Part shown: positions 11,773 to 20,224 of the stretch, one piece after another
Layout of the letters: the number at the start of each line of letters is the position of its first letter
How positions within the stretch are numbered: the stretch's first letter is position 1
From: DASWJZ01 sp038211615
GTDB lineage: Bacteria > Pseudomonadota > Alphaproteobacteria > Rhizobiales > Afifellaceae
Direction: 5' to 3'
Assembly (NCBI GenBank): GCA_038211615.1
Contig: JBBQVL010000012.1
Span: forward strand, 1-64,000
Length of the DNA: 64,000 bases
Program-made: the position numbers and the translations under genes
The notes under the pieces: model-generated
Seen by the model: only the letters and a program-made list of their open reading frames with translations
Database searches by the model: none
What the model was told of the DNA's origin: nothing

Positions 11773-12495
11773 ATGCGACTGACCGATTTCAAAGTTCTGA
11801 CCTTCGACTGCTACGGCACCCTCATCGATTGGGAGAGCGGCATGTTCGACGCGCTCCGGCCGCTCGTCGCCAGGACCGGCCTGCCGCTGTCGCGCGACGA
11901 AGTCCTCGCCGCGCATGCGCGGCATGAATCGACGCAGCAACTCACCACGCCTGGAAAGCTCTACAGCCAGCTTCTGGCGGTCGTTTACAAGCGCCTCGCG
12001 GAGGACTGGGGCGTGCCGGTCGACTGGGACGAATGTCTTGCCTACGGCCGATCGATCCGCGACTGGCCGGCGTTCGCCGATACCGCCGCGGCGCTGCGCT
12101 ATCTGAAGCAGCACTTCAAGCTCGCGATCCTCTCGAACGTCGACAACGACTCGTTCTCGTTCTCCAACCGCAGGCTCGAAGTCGCCTTCGACGCGGTCTT
12201 CACCGCCGAGGACATCGGTTCATACAAGCCCGCGGGTCGGAACTTCGAATACATGCTCGACAAGCTCGCGCTCCGCGGCGTCGCGAAGTCGGACATCCTG
12301 CATACGGCGGAGAGCCTCTTTCACGACCACGCGCCCGCCAACGATTTCGGCCTCGCCACCTGCTGGATCCACCGCCGCCACGAGCAGGGCGGCTTCGGCG
12401 CGACGATGCAGCCCGGCAAGACCCCGCACACGGATTTCCGCTTCACCAGCATGGCCGCGCTTGCCGACGCGCACCGCGAGGCGATGGCCGCCTGA
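11773..12495 (+). CDS. Haloacid dehalogenase type II / HAD-IA hydrolase
   Basis: The 240-residue product has the HAD motifs of the L-2-haloacid dehalogenase group: nucleophile Asp12 in TFDCYGTLIDW, motif II serine in AILSNVDND, lysine in SYKPAGRNF and an acidic/polar motif region around HTAESLFHDHAPA. These enzymes hydrolyse 2-haloalkanoic acids or phosphate esters by an aspartyl intermediate. The ATG at 11773 directly precedes the conserved core. Its actual substrate is undetermined. Confidence 0.85.
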   Translation: MRLTDFKVLTFDCYGTLIDWESGMFDALRPLVARTGLPLSRDEVLAAHARHESTQQLTTPGKLYSQLLAVVYKRLAEDWGVPVDWDECLAYGRSIRDWPAFADTAAALRYLKQHFKLAILSNVDNDSFSFSNRRLEVAFDAVFTAEDIGSYKPAGRNFEYMLDKLALRGVAKSDILHTAESLFHDHAPANDFGLATCWIHRRHEQGGFGATMQPGKTPHTDFRFTSMAALADAHREAMAA

Positions 12496-12613
12496 CCAAT
12501 AACGTCCGCCCCCTTGATGCACTGTTGGTCTTCCCTACCCCGCCGCTTCGCAGCCGCAGTTTCGACCGATTGGATGCGTAGCCGGCAAAGCCGAAAATCT
12601 CGGGAATAGCCGG

Positions 12614-13396
12614 ATGACTTCCCTGCCACTGGCGCTCGCTCTCCTGACCGCCCTCTCCCCCCTCCTCTCCTCGGTGGCCGTCTCGGAAACTGTCCGCGCC
12701 GAATACGCTGTCACCATCAGGAGCTTTCCGGTCGGAAGTGCGAAGCTCTCGGCGGAGATCGCCAAGGGGGCCTATACGATCGCGTTTTCCGGCGGCGTCC
12801 GCGGACTCGCCCGCCTCTTCTCCGACGCCCAGACGACAGCCAGCGCCAGCGGGCGGATCGGCGGCGATCGCCTTGAGCCGCAAAGCTATTCGCACGTCTG
12901 GACCGAGGACAATGAGGTGGAGACCGTCGCCATGCGCTTCGCCGGGCGGGGCGTCACGAAGATTGCGCTGGATCCGCCGCACAAGCCCCCGGAGCGCTAC
13001 GTCCCGCTGACGGCGGAGACAAACGCCGACGCTCTCGACCCGGTAAGTGCGTTCCTGTGGCCGGTGGCGGATTTCGGTCCGGGCCTCTGCGAGCGCACGC
13101 TTCCGCTCGTGGACGGGAAACGCCGCTTCGACATTGCGTTCGCGTTCGCGCGCACCGAGCCCTTCGCCACGCGCGAAGGTGCGTTCTCGGCAAAGGCGGT
13201 GGTCTGCACATTCCGCTATCGCGCCGTCGCCGGTCAGCGCATCGGCGGAAAGCGCGACGAGTCCGTCACCGACAGCAATGACGCGGAAGTGTGGATGGCG
13301 CCGGTCGGAGGCGGGCTCGCCGCGCCGGTCCGCATCCAGTTCCGCACCCGTGCCGGCCGGATCGTCCTGAGGGCAACCACCGTCAGCGTGGAATAG
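12614..13396 (+). CDS. DUF3108 domain-containing exported protein
   Basis: The 260-residue product starts with a signal peptide (MTSLPLALALLTALSPLLSS, cleavage near residue 24-30). The mature part matches the DUF3108 pattern seen in alphaproteobacteria: a YAVTIRSFPVGSAKL start, a middle segment with VSAFLWP, and a C-terminal beta-rich region ending in VSVE. Its function is unknown; a periplasmic, lipocalin-like fold has been suggested for related domains. It stands alone, convergent with the nucleotidyltransferase module. Confidence 0.75.
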   Translation: MTSLPLALALLTALSPLLSSVAVSETVRAEYAVTIRSFPVGSAKLSAEIAKGAYTIAFSGGVRGLARLFSDAQTTASASGRIGGDRLEPQSYSHVWTEDNEVETVAMRFAGRGVTKIALDPPHKPPERYVPLTAETNADALDPVSAFLWPVADFGPGLCERTLPLVDGKRRFDIAFAFARTEPFATREGAFSAKAVVCTFRYRAVAGQRIGGKRDESVTDSNDAEVWMAPVGGGLAAPVRIQFRTRAGRIVLRATTVSVE

Positions 13397-13412
13397 GTCG
13401 CGACGACTATCT

Positions 13413-13706
13413 CTACTCCGGCAGGCGACGGCGCGGCATTGGCGGCGCCGGATAATGCCCTGCGACCAGATTCCAATAGGCCCACGACCGTTCGTCGAGA
13501 ATGCCCGGCGGCGCGTTCTCGATGGCTTCGCGAAAATCTCCCGCGGAGAAATGGCGGCGCGCGACCGTCACGTCCGCGGCGGTGCCATAGGTCATGAGAT
13601 AGGCGAGGAACCGCACGCGATCTGCCAGTGCGTCCGCCGGTGGTTCAAACCAGACGATACGCCGCGCGAGATCGAGAAGCTCACCGGCATATGGCGATGC
13701 GCTCAT
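13413..13706 (-). CDS. Small protein coupled to AbiEii-like nucleotidyltransferase
   Basis: This 97-residue protein is unrecognised by motif. It is acidic to neutral, probably helical, and ends in a proline- and arginine-rich tail (PAPPMPRRRLPE). Its ATG overlaps the stop of the upstream nucleotidyltransferase gene as ATGA, so the two are translationally coupled. Such tight pairing fits a toxin-antitoxin or regulatory partner. In classical AbiE systems the antitoxin is encoded before the toxin and is a larger DNA-binding protein, so this small downstream partner would be a different arrangement. Confidence 0.65.
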   Translation of the reverse strand: MSASPYAGELLDLARRIVWFEPPADALADRVRFLAYLMTYGTAADVTVARRHFSAGDFREAIENAPPGILDERSWAYWNLVAGHYPAPPMPRRRLPE

Positions 13707-14362
13707 CGTTGATCTCCATGCCTGCGGATAGGCTCGAATGCGGGAAGCCGCGACAGATCGACGGCCTTCACAGCCGAGGCGAGATCACGTCGCAAGCCCT
13801 TCGGAAGCCGGAGGAGAGCAGGCTCCTCGTGATACGCGAGCGCCTTGAGTGCAATAAGCGGGCTGAACGTGTCACCGTAAATGACAAGTGCAGCACCGAG
13901 CATCTCGGAAAGCGAAATCCCGGCGGCAATCAGCGCATGCACATCGATGTAATCTCTCGCCTCCACCCGTTGCGTGACGACGGCGACCTTGGTCCCGCCA
14001 AGGTCGATCGGCATGGCGACCTGGATTTCCGGCCCCGAAACGGGCTCGGGAGACGCGACCTGCCCAAGCGAAACGCCAAAATATGAAAGCTGCACCGGGC
14101 CATCTCGATCGACGCGGCAGGTCAGCGTATTGGGCGCTGATTGCAGCACGGCAGCGTCCCGCAGGTATGGAACCATACCCTGCAGCGATTGGGGGACGAA
14201 GCGATTGAAGCTGAAGAAGTCGAAGTCCACGGAGGTCCTGTGACCGAGGCGCAGGGCGATTGCGGTTCCGCCATAAAGGATGAATTCGGCCGGCGTTGCC
14301 GAAAGCTCCGGCCACAAGAGCCGTTGTGGCTCCGGTAGAATTTCAAGGCGCGGGCGAAGCAT
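13703..14362 (-). CDS. AbiEii/AbiGii-like nucleotidyltransferase
   Basis: The 219-residue product carries the nucleotidyltransferase core of the AbiEii family: FILYGGTAIALRLGHRTSVDFDFFS (about residues 27-51 in two parts), giving the GG(T) motif and the HRxSxDxD metal-binding pair. Known relatives are type IV toxins or tRNA/RNA nucleotidyltransferases acting in the cytoplasm. A further acidic segment, ARDYIDVHALI, fits the family. It is first in a two-gene operon with the 97-residue protein. Confidence 0.78.
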   Translation of the reverse strand: MLRPRLEILPEPQRLLWPELSATPAEFILYGGTAIALRLGHRTSVDFDFFSFNRFVPQSLQGMVPYLRDAAVLQSAPNTLTCRVDRDGPVQLSYFGVSLGQVASPEPVSGPEIQVAMPIDLGGTKVAVVTQRVEARDYIDVHALIAAGISLSEMLGAALVIYGDTFSPLIALKALAYHEEPALLRLPKGLRRDLASAVKAVDLSRLPAFEPIRRHGDQR

Positions 14363-14701
14363 TCTGCTCCTTTAGCAGATTCATCGATGCGTGGAGGCTT
14401 CGGGCTCCGTCGCGATGCGAGGGGCAGCGAGATTTCGGGAAGCTTACGGAGGCGTGAAATCGGTTGTCCAAAACGCGGAAATCTCCCGGTCTTCCAGATT
14501 CGCGGAAAACCGGGCGAGTCGCCGATTCGGCCCGTGTTTGTTCGGGGCACGTTCCGGCGATAAACCCTACCGCCCGCTTCATGGATTGCACCGGAAGCGA
14601 CCGGCGCGGGCGAGGTTTTTTTCACAATTCGGGCGACAAGGCGTGGTAATCAGCACCATCTTCCCAATTCCTGCAGCGTCGGACGCCGTCCCGATCACAT
14701 C
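14363..14701. other. Intergenic region between nucleotidyltransferase and helicase genes
   Basis: About 340 bases separate two divergent genes and must hold both promoters. I see no convincing -35/-10 pair, no RNA gene and no open frame with coding character. Confidence 0.5.
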
Positions 14702-16453
14702 ATGAATCCTTCCCCTCGCCCGCGGCGCTGGAGCGCCCGGAACGTCACGGCCGTGCTCGGGCCGACGAATACCGGCAAGACCCACCTCGCGATCGAACGG
14801 ATGCTCGGCCACGAGAGCGGCGTCATTGGCCTGCCTCTGCGTCTGCTGGCGCGCGAAGTTTACGGGCGCGTCGCCGCGCGTGTCGGCGCCGAGCAGGTGG
14901 CGCTCGTCACCGGCGAGGAGAAAATCCTGCCGGCCCATCCGCGCTACTGGGTCTCCACCGTTGAAGCGATGCCGCGCGAGACCGATGCCGCCTTCGTCGC
15001 GATCGATGAGGTGCAGATTGCCGGCGATCTTGAGCGCGGCCATGTATTTACCGACCGTATCCTCAACCTGCGTGGCAGCCAGGAGACGCTCCTCCTCGGC
15101 GCCGCGACGATGCGCGGCATCATCGAGCAACTCTTGCCCGGAGTGCACGTCGTCACGCGCCCGCGGATGTCGGTGCTTTCCTATGCGGGGCAGAAGAAGC
15201 TGACGCGGCTGCCACAGCGCTCGGCGATCGTCGCGTTCTCGGCGGACGAAGTCTATGCGGTGGGCGAGCTGATCCGCCGCCAGCGCGGCGGGGCCGCCGT
15301 CGTGCTTGGCGCGCTCAGTCCCCGAACCCGCAACAAGCAGGTGGAGCTTTATCAGAACGGCGACGTTGATTTCCTTGTCGCGACCGACGCGATCGGCATG
15401 GGGCTCAACTTGGATCTCGATCACGTCGCGTTCGCCGCCAACCGGAAATATGACGGCTACCAGTACCGCGAGCTGACGGCGGCCGAGCTCGGGCAGATCG
15501 CCGGCCGCGCCGGGCGCCACATGAAGGACGGTACGTTCGGCGTGACCGCCCGCGTCGATCCGTTTCCCGATGCGCTGGTCGAGGCGCTTGAGACGCACCG
15601 GTTCGAGCCCGTCCGCACGATGCTGTGGCGGAACGACGCGCTCGACTATGCGAGCATCGCCGCGCTGAAGGCGAGCCTCGATGAACCTGCCAGCATCGAG
15701 GGGCTGACCAAGGCACCGCCGGCCGACGACCAGATGGCGCTGGAAGCCCTGGCGCGCGACGAGGAGATCGTCGAGCGCGCCCGGCGTCCGGAGGAAGTGC
15801 GGCGTCTCTGGGACGTGTGCCGCCTGCCGGACTACCGCAAGATCGCCCCCGCGCAGCACGCCGAGCTGGTCAGTCAGATTTTCGGCTTCATCGCCGATGG
15901 AGGCACAGTGCCGGAGGACTGGATCGACGCGCAGATTCGCTCCTCCAACTCCACGGAAGGCGATATCGACACGCTGTCGGCCCGCATCGCGCAGATTCGC
16001 ACCTGGACATTTGTCGCCAACCAGCCGGACTGGCTTGCCGAACCGGCCAAGTGGCGCGATGAAACGCGCGCTGTCGAGGATAGCCTGTCCGATGCGCTGC
16101 ACGAGCGGCTGATCAAGCGTTTTGTAGACCGCCGCACGAGCGTGCTCATGCGGCGCCTGAGGGAGAATACGATGCTGGAGGCGGATATTACGCCGACGGG
16201 AGACGTGGTGGTGGAGGGCCATCATGTCGGCGTGCTGCAGGGCTTCCGCTTCACGCCGGACCCGCAGGCGGAGGGCGCCGAGGCGCAGGCTCTGCGCGGC
16301 GCGGCGCAGCGGGCGCTGGCAAGCGCCATCGCCGACCGCGCCGAACGGCTGTCACGCGCCGGCGAGCGCGATATCGTGCTGTCGATTGACGGCTCGCTGC
16401 GCTGGCAGGGCGAGCCGGTCGCCCGGCTCGTCGCCGGCGACGACATGCTGTAG
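14702..16453 (+). CDS. SUV3-like RNA helicase, N-terminal part ending at an in-frame amber
   Basis: This encodes 583 residues of a superfamily 2 helicase related to mitochondrial SUV3 and found as a roughly 1000-residue protein in alphaproteobacteria. Motifs: GPTNTGKTHLA (motif I, about 20-30), VAIDEVQIAGD (motif II), GAATMRG (III), ATDAIGMGLNLD (V) and QIAGRAGRH (VI). It ends at TAG 16451-16453 after GDDML. The same frame continues without another stop through 17884 and encodes the expected C-terminal half. All helicase motifs are in this part, so the truncated product might still hydrolyse ATP. The stop is probably a point nonsense mutation or a sequence error. Confidence 0.85.
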   Translation: MNPSPRPRRWSARNVTAVLGPTNTGKTHLAIERMLGHESGVIGLPLRLLAREVYGRVAARVGAEQVALVTGEEKILPAHPRYWVSTVEAMPRETDAAFVAIDEVQIAGDLERGHVFTDRILNLRGSQETLLLGAATMRGIIEQLLPGVHVVTRPRMSVLSYAGQKKLTRLPQRSAIVAFSADEVYAVGELIRRQRGGAAVVLGALSPRTRNKQVELYQNGDVDFLVATDAIGMGLNLDLDHVAFAANRKYDGYQYRELTAAELGQIAGRAGRHMKDGTFGVTARVDPFPDALVEALETHRFEPVRTMLWRNDALDYASIAALKASLDEPASIEGLTKAPPADDQMALEALARDEEIVERARRPEEVRRLWDVCRLPDYRKIAPAQHAELVSQIFGFIADGGTVPEDWIDAQIRSSNSTEGDIDTLSARIAQIRTWTFVANQPDWLAEPAKWRDETRAVEDSLSDALHERLIKRFVDRRTSVLMRRLRENTMLEADITPTGDVVVEGHHVGVLQGFRFTPDPQAEGAEAQALRGAAQRALASAIADRAERLSRAGERDIVLSIDGSLRWQGEPVARLVAGDDML

Positions 16454-16462
16454 CCGCGCTTC

Positions 16463-17884
16463 GTGATCCTCGCCGACGAGCAGCTCTCTGGCCCACCGCG
16501 CGACGTTGTGGAGAGCCGCCTCGCCGCATGGCTCACGACCCACATCGCGACGCTGCTGAAGCCGCTCATCGACCTCTCCGCCGACCAGGCGCTGACTGGC
16601 ATGGCCCGCGGCATTGCCTTCCAGCTGGTGGAGAACCTCGGGATCCTTGAGCGCCGCGCGGTGCTGGAGGAAGTGCGCGGCCTGAGCCAGGACGAGCGCG
16701 CCGGTCTTCGCCGCCACGGCGTGCGCTTCGGCGCCTACCATATCTACATCCCCACCCTGCTGAAGCCCGCGCCGAGCACGCTCGCGGCGCAGCTCTGGGC
16801 GCTGAAGCACAAGGATCTCGACCTGCCGGGGCTCGCCGAGCTTCCCGCCATTTCCGGGTCGGGCCGCACTTCGGTTTCCGTCGATCCGGCGCTCTCGCCG
16901 GACATCTACCGGCGCTTCGGCTTTCGCATTTACGGAAACCGCGCCGTCCGCATCGACATCCTGGAGCGCCTCGCCGATCTGATCCGTCCGGCGCTTTCGT
17001 GGAACCCGGGCAGCACCGGCGAGCGGCCCCCCGGGGCGATCCCCGAAGGGAGGGCCTTCACCGTCACCCCGGCGATGTCCTCGCTGCTTGGAGCCTCGGG
17101 AGAGGATTTCGGCGTCATCCTGAAGGCTCTCGGCTACCGGATGGAGCGTCGGCCGAAGCCGCCCGAGCCGGCGCCCATCGTAGCGCCAGAGCTGGAGACG
17201 CCGGCGCCGAGTGCCACATCCGAACCGGGCGGAGAGCCGGCGCCCGAGCAGCCGCCGTCCGAAGAGCCTCCGGTGCAGGAACCGACGGTCGAGCCTCCCG
17301 CCCGCGAGCCGCCGGCGGAAGAACCGCCCGTGGAAGAGCCAACGATCGAGCCGCCGGCTGAGGAGCCTCCCGCCGAACAGCCTCCGGTCGAGGAGCCGCC
17401 CGTCACTGAGCCCACCGCGGCAGAATCTCCCCGGGAAGCGGCGGTCGTTGAGGCGGCCGTTCCTTCAGACGTGGGAGCGCCTTCGGCAAGCGCCGAGGCC
17501 GCCGTCCCCGGCGAGAGCGCCGAGCCCGAGATGATCGAAGTCTGGCGGCTCGGCTCGATGCACCAGCGGCGCGAACCAAAACCGCCGCGTGACCCGGCCC
17601 AGCCGCCTCGTCCCCGCCGCGGGGAGCGAACAGCCGACGGTGAGGCACGCACACGCCAGTCTGCGCAGCCACGGCCGGAAGGCGGCGAGCGGCGGCCGAG
17701 GCGGCCGGAGCGCGATGGCCCCCGCCCGGAGCGTGACGGAGGGCGTCCGGAGCCCGCGCGGCACGAGGCGGCGCCGCGCGCCGAGCGCAAAGAGCGGCCG
17801 CGCGATCGGCCGGTCGATCCGGACAATCCGTTCGCGGCGCTGGCGGCCCTCAAGCAGGAACTGGAGAAAAGCCGGCGGGAATGA
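16463..17884 (+). CDS. C-terminal part of the SUV3-like helicase, P/E-rich tail
   Basis: This is the in-frame continuation of the helicase gene after the amber codon; the codons PRF lie between TAG and the GTG at 16463. The first 240 residues are the conserved C-terminal domain, starting VILADEQLSGPPRD. They are followed by a proline/glutamate-rich repeat tract (about 17230-17420, units like EEPPVEEP) and an arginine-rich basic end that may bind RNA. No ribosome-binding site precedes the GTG, so independent initiation is doubtful. If joined, the protein would be 1060 residues. The stop overlaps the start of the S4 gene. Confidence 0.7.
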   Translation: MILADEQLSGPPRDVVESRLAAWLTTHIATLLKPLIDLSADQALTGMARGIAFQLVENLGILERRAVLEEVRGLSQDERAGLRRHGVRFGAYHIYIPTLLKPAPSTLAAQLWALKHKDLDLPGLAELPAISGSGRTSVSVDPALSPDIYRRFGFRIYGNRAVRIDILERLADLIRPALSWNPGSTGERPPGAIPEGRAFTVTPAMSSLLGASGEDFGVILKALGYRMERRPKPPEPAPIVAPELETPAPSATSEPGGEPAPEQPPSEEPPVQEPTVEPPAREPPAEEPPVEEPTIEPPAEEPPAEQPPVEEPPVTEPTAAESPREAAVVEAAVPSDVGAPSASAEAAVPGESAEPEMIEVWRLGSMHQRREPKPPRDPAQPPRPRRGERTADGEARTRQSAQPRPEGGERRPRRPERDGPRPERDGGRPEPARHEAAPRAERKERPRDRPVDPDNPFAALAALKQELEKSRRE

Positions 17885-18189
17885 GCGGGCTTGCGGCGCA
17901 GCGGATCGACAAATGGCTATGGCATGCCCGCTTCGCGCGCACCCGCGGGGCGGCGCAGCAGCTTGCAAAATCCGGGCACGTGCGGGTCAACCGGGACAAG
18001 GTGAGGGATACCGCCCGGCCGGTGCGCCCCGGCGACGTGCTGACGCTGGGGCTCCCCGGCGGGGTCCGGGTGATCCGGGTCCTCGCCATCGCGGACCGGC
18101 GCGGCAGCTTCCAGGACGCGCAGCTCCTCTACGAGGACGGGGCCTCCCAGGCATCCCGCGACCCCGACGCGGCGGCCGAAAGAGAATGA
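17881..18189 (+). CDS. S4-domain RNA-binding protein (Hsp15-like)
   Basis: The 102-residue protein has an S4 RNA-binding domain from the start: RIDKWLWHARFARTRGAAQQL then GHVRVN and RPGDVLTL. Hsp15-type proteins bind ribosomal RNA and rescue stalled 50S subunits. The ATG overlaps the helicase stop as ATGA, so it is coupled to the RNA helicase and fits an RNA-related operon. Confidence 0.85.
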   Translation: MSGLAAQRIDKWLWHARFARTRGAAQQLAKSGHVRVNRDKVRDTARPVRPGDVLTLGLPGGVRVIRVLAIADRRGSFQDAQLLYEDGASQASRDPDAAAERE

Positions 18190-18286
18190 CATTCCCCTGA
18201 CCGCACCCGGCGTGGCTTGCGGGACCTTGCAGGATTCCGCCAAAGCCGATACGCCGCAGCGGGTTGAGACATTCGGAGCGTGACGA

Positions 18287-18625
18287 ATGACCTACGTGGT
18301 CACCGAGAAGTGCATCCGCTGCAAGTTCATGGATTGCGTGGAAGTTTGCCCCGTCGATTGCTTCTACGAGGGCGACAACATGCTCGTCATCCATCCGGAC
18401 GAATGCATCGATTGCGGTGTCTGCGAGCCCGAATGTCCGGTTGACGCAATCCGCCCCGATACCGAGCCCGGTCTCGACAAGTGGTTGTCGCTCAACGCGG
18501 AATACGCGAATTCCTGGCCGAACATCACGATCAAGCGCGATCCGCCGGCCGACGCGAAGGAGTTCGAGACAGTGGAGGCGAAGTTCGACAAGTTCTTCTC
18601 GCCCAGCCCCGGCCAGGGCGACTAG
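18287..18625 (+). CDS. fdxA: Ferredoxin FdxA (7Fe type)
   Basis: The 112-residue ferredoxin carries CIRCKFMDCVEVCPVDCF and CIDCGVCEPECPVDAI, the pattern of a 3Fe-4S plus 4Fe-4S ferredoxin. The C-terminal extension with W485-type aromatic residues (LDKWLSLNAEYANSWPNI) is typical of the rhizobial FdxA group. It carries electrons in the cytoplasm. It is located between the S4 gene and carD, as in many alphaproteobacteria. Confidence 0.93.
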   Translation: MTYVVTEKCIRCKFMDCVEVCPVDCFYEGDNMLVIHPDECIDCGVCEPECPVDAIRPDTEPGLDKWLSLNAEYANSWPNITIKRDPPADAKEFETVEAKFDKFFSPSPGQGD

Positions 18626-19011
18626 GAGCGATTCGCCGACTTGCTGCGAGGCCGCTCGAATCCTTAATCGGCTGACGACTGACGCCCTCGTGGCTTGAGC
18701 AACGCCGCCCGAATGGACTGCGAAACCTTGCCCGCAGGCCGATTTCCTTCGTGAATTCTCAACCGCATCATGTGGGCGGCGCAACAATTCCTTGATTTCC
18801 GGTCGTTTTTCGGCTATATACAGACCTTCGGAACGATACCCGCTACCGGGACCCATCGAAAACGTGGAAGTTGGGGCCACTGCTGTCGAATACGGCGGTG
18901 AAGTAGCGGTTCGTGATATTTTTTGCTCGAGAAGCACCGATTTTCGGTCGGAGCTGCTGGAAGAACGTTACCGGCAGGGCTTATCGGAACGGAGTGGGAG
19001 TTCTGCGCGTC
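18626..19011. other. Intergenic region and long carD leader
   Basis: The 386-base gap between fdxA and carD has no coding frame with support. It contains a strong promoter-like pair at 18792-18820. The remaining roughly 185 bases form an AT-richer leader with small inverted repeats, for example around CCGATTTTCGGTCGG at 18940-18954. Confidence 0.5.
18792..18820 (+). promoter_or_regulatory. Sigma-70-like promoter for carD
   Basis: TTGATT and TATATA are separated by exactly 17 bases, in a locally AT-rich stretch. The start of transcription would fall near 18827, giving a carD leader of about 185 bases. Confidence 0.65.
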
Positions 19012-19578
19012 ATGTCGAAGAAAACAGTCCAGCGTCACGGCTTTCGGACGGGTGAGAGCATCGTGTATCCGGCGCATGGCGTCGGCAAGATCATTGATAT
19101 CGAAGAGCAGGTCGTCGCCGGCATGAAGCTGGAGCTTTTCGTCATCAATTTTCAGAAGGACAAGATGACGCTGCGGGTCCCGGTGGCGAAAGCGGCTGCG
19201 GTCGGCATGCGCAAGCTCGCGGACGAGGATACCGTCGCCAAGGCCTTCACCACCGTGCGCGGTCGCGCCCGGGTGAAGCGCACGATGTGGAGCCGCCGCG
19301 CGCAGGAATACGAGGCGAAGATCAATTCCGGCGACCTGATCGCCATCTCCGAGGTGGTGCGCGATCTCTACCGCTCGCAGGCGCAGCCGGAGCCGTCCTA
19401 CTCGGAGCGCCAGCTCTACGAGCAGGCGATCGATCGCATGTCGCGCGAGGTGGCGGTGGTGGAGAAGTCCACCGAGGCCGAGGCGGTGACCAAGATCGAG
19501 AAGGCCATCGAGGCGAGCCCGCGCCGGAAGCGCGCGGCGCAGCTCGAGGAAGAGGCGCAGAACAAGGCCGCCGCCTAG
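19012..19578 (+). CDS. carD: CarD/CdnL family transcription regulator
   Basis: The 188-residue product starts MSKKTVQRHGF and has the CarD RNA-polymerase interaction domain (GESIVYPAHGVGKIIDIEEQ), followed by the helical DNA-binding part (DTVAKAFTTVRGRARVKRTMWSRR in the middle) and a lysine/alanine-rich C-terminus. CarD-like proteins bind the RNA polymerase beta subunit and stabilise open complexes at promoters such as those of rRNA genes. The ATG at 19012 matches the family start. It has its own promoter and a strong terminator. Confidence 0.93.
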   Translation: MSKKTVQRHGFRTGESIVYPAHGVGKIIDIEEQVVAGMKLELFVINFQKDKMTLRVPVAKAAAVGMRKLADEDTVAKAFTTVRGRARVKRTMWSRRAQEYEAKINSGDLIAISEVVRDLYRSQAQPEPSYSERQLYEQAIDRMSREVAVVEKSTEAEAVTKIEKAIEASPRRKRAAQLEEEAQNKAAA

Positions 19579-19602
19579 CTCCCTAGGCCTTTCAGAAACA
19601 CG

Positions 19603-19635
19603 AAAACGCCGTCCGGACCGCCGGGCGGCGTTTTT
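19603..19635 (+). terminator. Rho-independent terminator of carD
   Basis: ACGCCG pairs with CGGCGT and CCGG with CCGG in a compact hairpin followed by TTTTT, 25 bases after the carD stop. Confidence 0.85.
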
Positions 19636-19670
19636 CATTTTGAGTGATCGCTGCTGGGCAGCCTAACAAG

Positions 19671-19697
19671 AAAACGGCCCCCTTCGCTGGAGGCCGT
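19671..19697 (-). terminator. Rho-independent terminator of the small exported protein gene
   Basis: On the minus strand ACGGCC pairs with GGCCGT around a 12-base loop with internal pairing, followed by TTTTC. Together with the carD terminator it separates two convergent genes. Confidence 0.75.
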
Positions 19698-19723
19698 CTC
19701 CAATCCCTGGAACTGAGCGCCGC

Positions 19724-20092
19724 TCAGTTCGTCATCGCCGTTACGGTGGCAGCTTCGGAGACCGAGAGGCTGTCACCGAGGCGAGCGAACTTCAGCTCCA
19801 TCGGAGTTTGGTCGGCCGCTTGCGGCACGGACACGAGCATGCTCTGCCCATCGGCAAGCGTCGTGACGAAGCGCATCGGGGCGCCACCCTCGCCGGCTGC
19901 AAGCGTCGCGACGACCTGGAAGCCGTCCTCCGCGACGGTGTAATAGGCGATGCCGGTAACATCACCCAGCGCGATGCTGGTCGCCTGCATCGGGCGCATC
20001 TCGGCGGCGGAGGCAGAGCCGGAAAGGGCGCCAGAAAGCGTGCCCGAAAGCGCGAAGGTCGCCAGCAGGGCGGCGGCCGCGAACTTGATCAT
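19724..20092 (-). CDS. Small exported protein, unknown function
   Basis: From the ATG at 20092 the product is 122 residues: a signal peptide (MIKFAAAALLATFALS, cleavage after an ASA site) and a beta-rich domain of about 90 residues. An ATG at 20122 in frame would add ten residues and is less likely. No family is recognised with certainty; similar short periplasmic proteins occur near ATP synthase genes in rhizobia. Confidence 0.65.
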   Translation of the reverse strand: MIKFAAAALLATFALSGTLSGALSGSASAAEMRPMQATSIALGDVTGIAYYTVAEDGFQVVATLAAGEGGAPMRFVTTLADGQSMLVSVPQAADQTPMELKFARLGDSLSVSEAATVTAMTN

Positions 20093-20224
20093 GGTGAGTA
20101 ACTCCCCAATGACGACGATCATCGTCGTGCGTTGGGGCGGGTCGTAAGCAGGCCGCGTTTCGTTATTGTTTCGTTTGCGAGCCCGATTGGTTTCGCCGGC
20201 TTTGGATTGCCGGCGGCTTCGCGA

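Noticed and set aside
14391..14705. Possible small gene upstream of the helicase
   Set aside because: No ribosome-binding site, no hydrophobic core or motif, and composition typical of a random high-GC frame.
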